In this document: in pieces, positions 37,661 through 39,008 of the stretch
Layout: every line of letters starts with the position of its first letter
Position numbering within the stretch: the stretch's first letter is position 1
Program-made: the position numbers and the translations under genes
NCBI GenBank assembly: GCA_024695725.1
Contig: JAILHQ010000008.1
Location: 1 to 39,008 of the forward strand
Direction of reading: 5' to 3'
Length of the DNA: 39,008 nucleotides
Source of the DNA: Cyanobacteria bacterium RUI128
GTDB taxonomy: Bacteria > Cyanobacteriota > Vampirovibrionia > Gastranaerophilales > Gastranaerophilaceae
Notes under the pieces: model-generated
Told to the model about the DNA's origin: nothing
The model's input: only the letters and a program-made list of their open reading frames with translations
Databases searched by the model: none

Positions 37661-37700
37661 AACGGGGCACCTATGACTTGTATCTCTACAAGCTCCCGTT
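37661..37700 (-). promoter_or_regulatory. Two-stem RNA structure in the rpsK-rpsD gap
   Basis: On the minus strand AACGGG (37695-37700) pairs with CCCGTT (37661-37666); inside, CTTGTA-GAGA-TACAAG (37677-37692) forms a perfect 6-bp hairpin with a GNRA loop. It ends 28 nt before the rpsD ATG, so it is a candidate autoregulatory leader. There is no T-run, so it is not a terminator. Confidence 0.6.
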
Positions 37701-37705
37701 AGCCA

Positions 37706-38092
37706 TTATACTCTACGTTTTTTAGGTGGACGGCATCCGTTGTGCGGAATAGGTGTTACGTCCTTAATCAAAGTAATTTCCAAACCTGCTGCCTGGATAG
37801 CTCTGATAGCAGTTTCACGACCTGAACCAGGTCCCTTGATGTAAACTTCTACCTTTTTCATACCTTGATCGATTGATTTTTTAGCAACTAATTCAGCTGC
37901 AGATTGTGCTGCAAACGGTGTACCCTTTCTTGCACCTTTAAAACCTGTTGCCCCTGCAGTAGCCCAAGCAATAGCATTACCCTGAGTATCTGTTGATGTA
38001 ACAATAGTGTTATTAAAAGTAGATTGGATATGTACTACACCTTGCAATACATTCTTCTTTTCTTTTTTCTTTGTTGTTTTTGGTCTTGCCAT
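37706..38092 (-). CDS. rpsK: Ribosomal protein S11
   Basis: 128 residues. [38 protein letters not shown] and the C-terminus [18 protein letters not shown] are diagnostic. It lies 96 bp after rpsM, a gap that contains a CCGG-rich stretch (GACCGGCCGAATGATTCAGA on the minus strand) of unknown role. Confidence 0.98.
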   Translation of the reverse strand: MARPKTTKKKEKKNVLQGVVHIQSTFNNTIVTSTDTQGNAIAWATAGATGFKGARKGTPFAAQSAAELVAKKSIDQGMKKVEVYIKGPGSGRETAIRAIQAAGLEITLIKDVTPIPHNGCRPPKKRRV

Positions 38093-38188
38093 TTTTTTAT
38101 TCCTTTATTTTTTTGTATTTATATTTCTTTTTCAGTCCGGTCTGAATCATTCGGCCGGTCGTATAAGCGTAAATTTAATCATTTACCC

Positions 38189-38554
38189 TTATTTCTTCTT
38201 AGAAACCGGTCCTGACTTCTTACCGCGTCTTGTTCTTGCGTTAGTCTTAGTTCTCTGACCTCTGCAAGGAAGGTTTCTTTTATGTCTCATACCTCTGTAA
38301 GAGTTGATTTCCTGAAGACGTTTGATGTGTAAAGAAACTTCTCTTCTGAGGTCACCTTCGATGTGGTAATTAGAAAGTTCGTTTCTTAAGAGTTTAATAT
38401 CTTCATCTGTTAAATCGTCTGTTCTTAAATCAGGTGAAATACCTGTTGCTTCTAAAATTTTTCTGCTGCGAGTAGGTCCGATACCATAGATGTATGTGAG
38501 AGCTACTTCCATTCTTTTGTTACGAGGTAAGTCTACCCCTACTAATCTTGCCAT
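38189..38554 (-). CDS. rpsM: Ribosomal protein S13
   Basis: 121 residues. [26 protein letters not shown] and [27 protein letters not shown] are diagnostic. A 309-bp gap instead of the usual few nucleotides separates it from rpmJ upstream. Confidence 0.98.
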   Translation of the reverse strand: MARLVGVDLPRNKRMEVALTYIYGIGPTRSRKILEATGISPDLRTDDLTDEDIKLLRNELSNYHIEGDLRREVSLHIKRLQEINSYRGMRHKRNLPCRGQRTKTNARTRRGKKSGPVSKKK

Positions 38555-38635
38555 TTATTTTCTCCTTTTCTTTTGGCATACGGTGGATATTTGTTATCAG
38601 GGACCGCCCCTAATTCATTTACCCCCGCACCGGTT

Positions 38636-38868
38636 GTTAGATTTTTTTGTGTAAGAGGGATAAATACTTCCTCTCCAACCACCGTTAACCTCGTGGTTTC
38701 AGGTATTTTAGACTGATATGCTTCGCATTATGCTTAACACCTTTAGATTATTGCTTCACACCTTCGTCTGCTCACTATATTTTGCTTTGGCAAAATTGCC
38801 GTTCGCAACTTCGGTGCCACTTCGAGTTAGGTTCACTTCGTTCACCGTCACTCTACGCAAAATCTAAC
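38636..38868. repeat. Inverted-repeat-bounded insert between rpmJ and rpsM
   Basis: GTTAGATTTT (38636-38645) and AAAATCTAAC (38859-38868) are exact inverted repeats that enclose 213 bp without a gene; the right repeat includes the rpmJ stop codon. Inside are AACCAC/GTGGTT (38677-38698), AGAGG/CCTCT (about 38654-38675), and C/T-rich tracts with CACTCTACGCAAAATC at the right end, close to CACTCTACCGAAAATCCGC of the extragenic repeats at 25951 and 26079. No obvious target-site duplication. The rest of the 38555-38863 gap holds a CGGTGG/CCACCG pair (38581 and 38679) and GGGGGTAAAT on the minus strand. Confidence 0.55.
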
Positions 38869-38977
38869 CTTGTCTTTGTTTGTGTTTAGGGTTTTCACAG
38901 ATAACTGCTACTCTGCCTTTTCTTCTGATAACCTTGCACTTATCGCACATTGGTTTTACTGATGATCTTGTTTTCAT
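38864..38977 (-). CDS. rpmJ: Ribosomal protein L36
   Basis: 37 residues: [20 protein letters not shown], then [17 protein letters not shown]. The zinc-binding pattern C11-x2-C14-x12-C27-x4-H32 is intact, so this is the C-plus form. It is too short for most length cut-offs. It heads the visible part of the alpha operon; infA, which often precedes it, would lie outside the window. Its stop codon falls inside the inverted repeat that bounds the following insert. Confidence 0.96.
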   Translation of the reverse strand: MKTRSSVKPMCDKCKVIRRKGRVAVICENPKHKQRQG

Positions 38978-39008
38978 TTTTTTATTCCTTATTTTTTTTT
39001 GTGTTTAC

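Noticed and set aside
38007..38258. Hydrophobic plus-strand frame near rpsK and rpsM
   Set aside because: It is antisense to two ribosomal protein genes and their A-rich gap, which produces Phe/Leu codons on the other strand.
38636..38868. Insertion sequence between rpmJ and rpsM
   Set aside because: The inverted ends are only 10 bp, no target duplication is seen and there is no transposase gene; at most a non-autonomous element.

Overview
The window looks like a chromosomal segment of a non-photosynthetic, anaerobic relative of the Cyanobacteria (Vampirovibrionia/'Melainabacteria', most likely a gut Gastranaerophilales). The sequence reasons are: an almost canonical cyanobacterial response regulator RpaB (5850-6602); truA, rplM and rpsI following rplQ in the alpha operon, the arrangement I know from cyanobacteria; an AMIN-like secreted protein; a desulfoferrodoxin, typical of anaerobes; strongly A+T-rich intergenic DNA; and several large lineage-specific proteins with Asn/Gln-rich N-termini ending in a short Phe-Lys/Gly-Gly motif. 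The lineage call is inference; no rRNA gene is present.

Layout. 1-3005: a truncated secreted protein, an AMIN-like membrane protein and ribosomal protein S1, all on the minus strand. 3163-6602: a P-loop kinase, an FtsB/DivIC-like division protein translationally coupled to a TPR protein, then rpaB. 6716-7438 (minus): a 57-residue protein and superoxide reductase. 7524-10092: a Cys-cluster protein and an overlapping pair of WYL-type regulators. 10402-13978: two overlapping, paralogous membrane proteins of unknown function. 14219-16447 (minus): two unknown proteins, one with a long hydrophobic segment. 16567-18330: deoC-ychF. 18337-24655 (minus): a beta-rich protein, glyS, a candidate small RNA, a DnaJ homologue, an 80-residue protein behind three operator-like palindromes, and an acyl-CoA synthetase. 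24871-28712: a CopG-type repressor, a secreted protein, an extragenic repeat plus a second candidate small RNA, def-fmt, aroH and a lone receiver domain. 28775-31615 (minus): a membrane-anchored glycogen-synthase-like glycosyltransferase. 32277-33784: two paralogous EF-hand proteins. 33906-38977 (minus): rpmJ-rpsM-rpsK-rpsD-rpoA-rplQ-truA-rplM-rpsI.

Regulation is the most unusual part. Three intergenic regions carry the same module of about 80 bp on the minus strand: an upstream box resembling HLR1 (the RpaB binding site), then a conserved CTGAAAT block, then ACTTT(A/G)TATATATGTAAG. One copy drives the 57-residue gene. The other two drive transcripts of about 115 nt that end in intrinsic terminators and share the unpaired 10-mer CCCUUCCUAA, i.e. 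they look like two related small RNAs. HLR1-like sites also occur in three other intergenic regions, one of them a perfect consensus match. With rpaB in the same window this suggests an RpaB regulon that has outlived photosynthesis. No CRISPR array, insertion sequence, prophage, tRNA or rRNA gene was seen.
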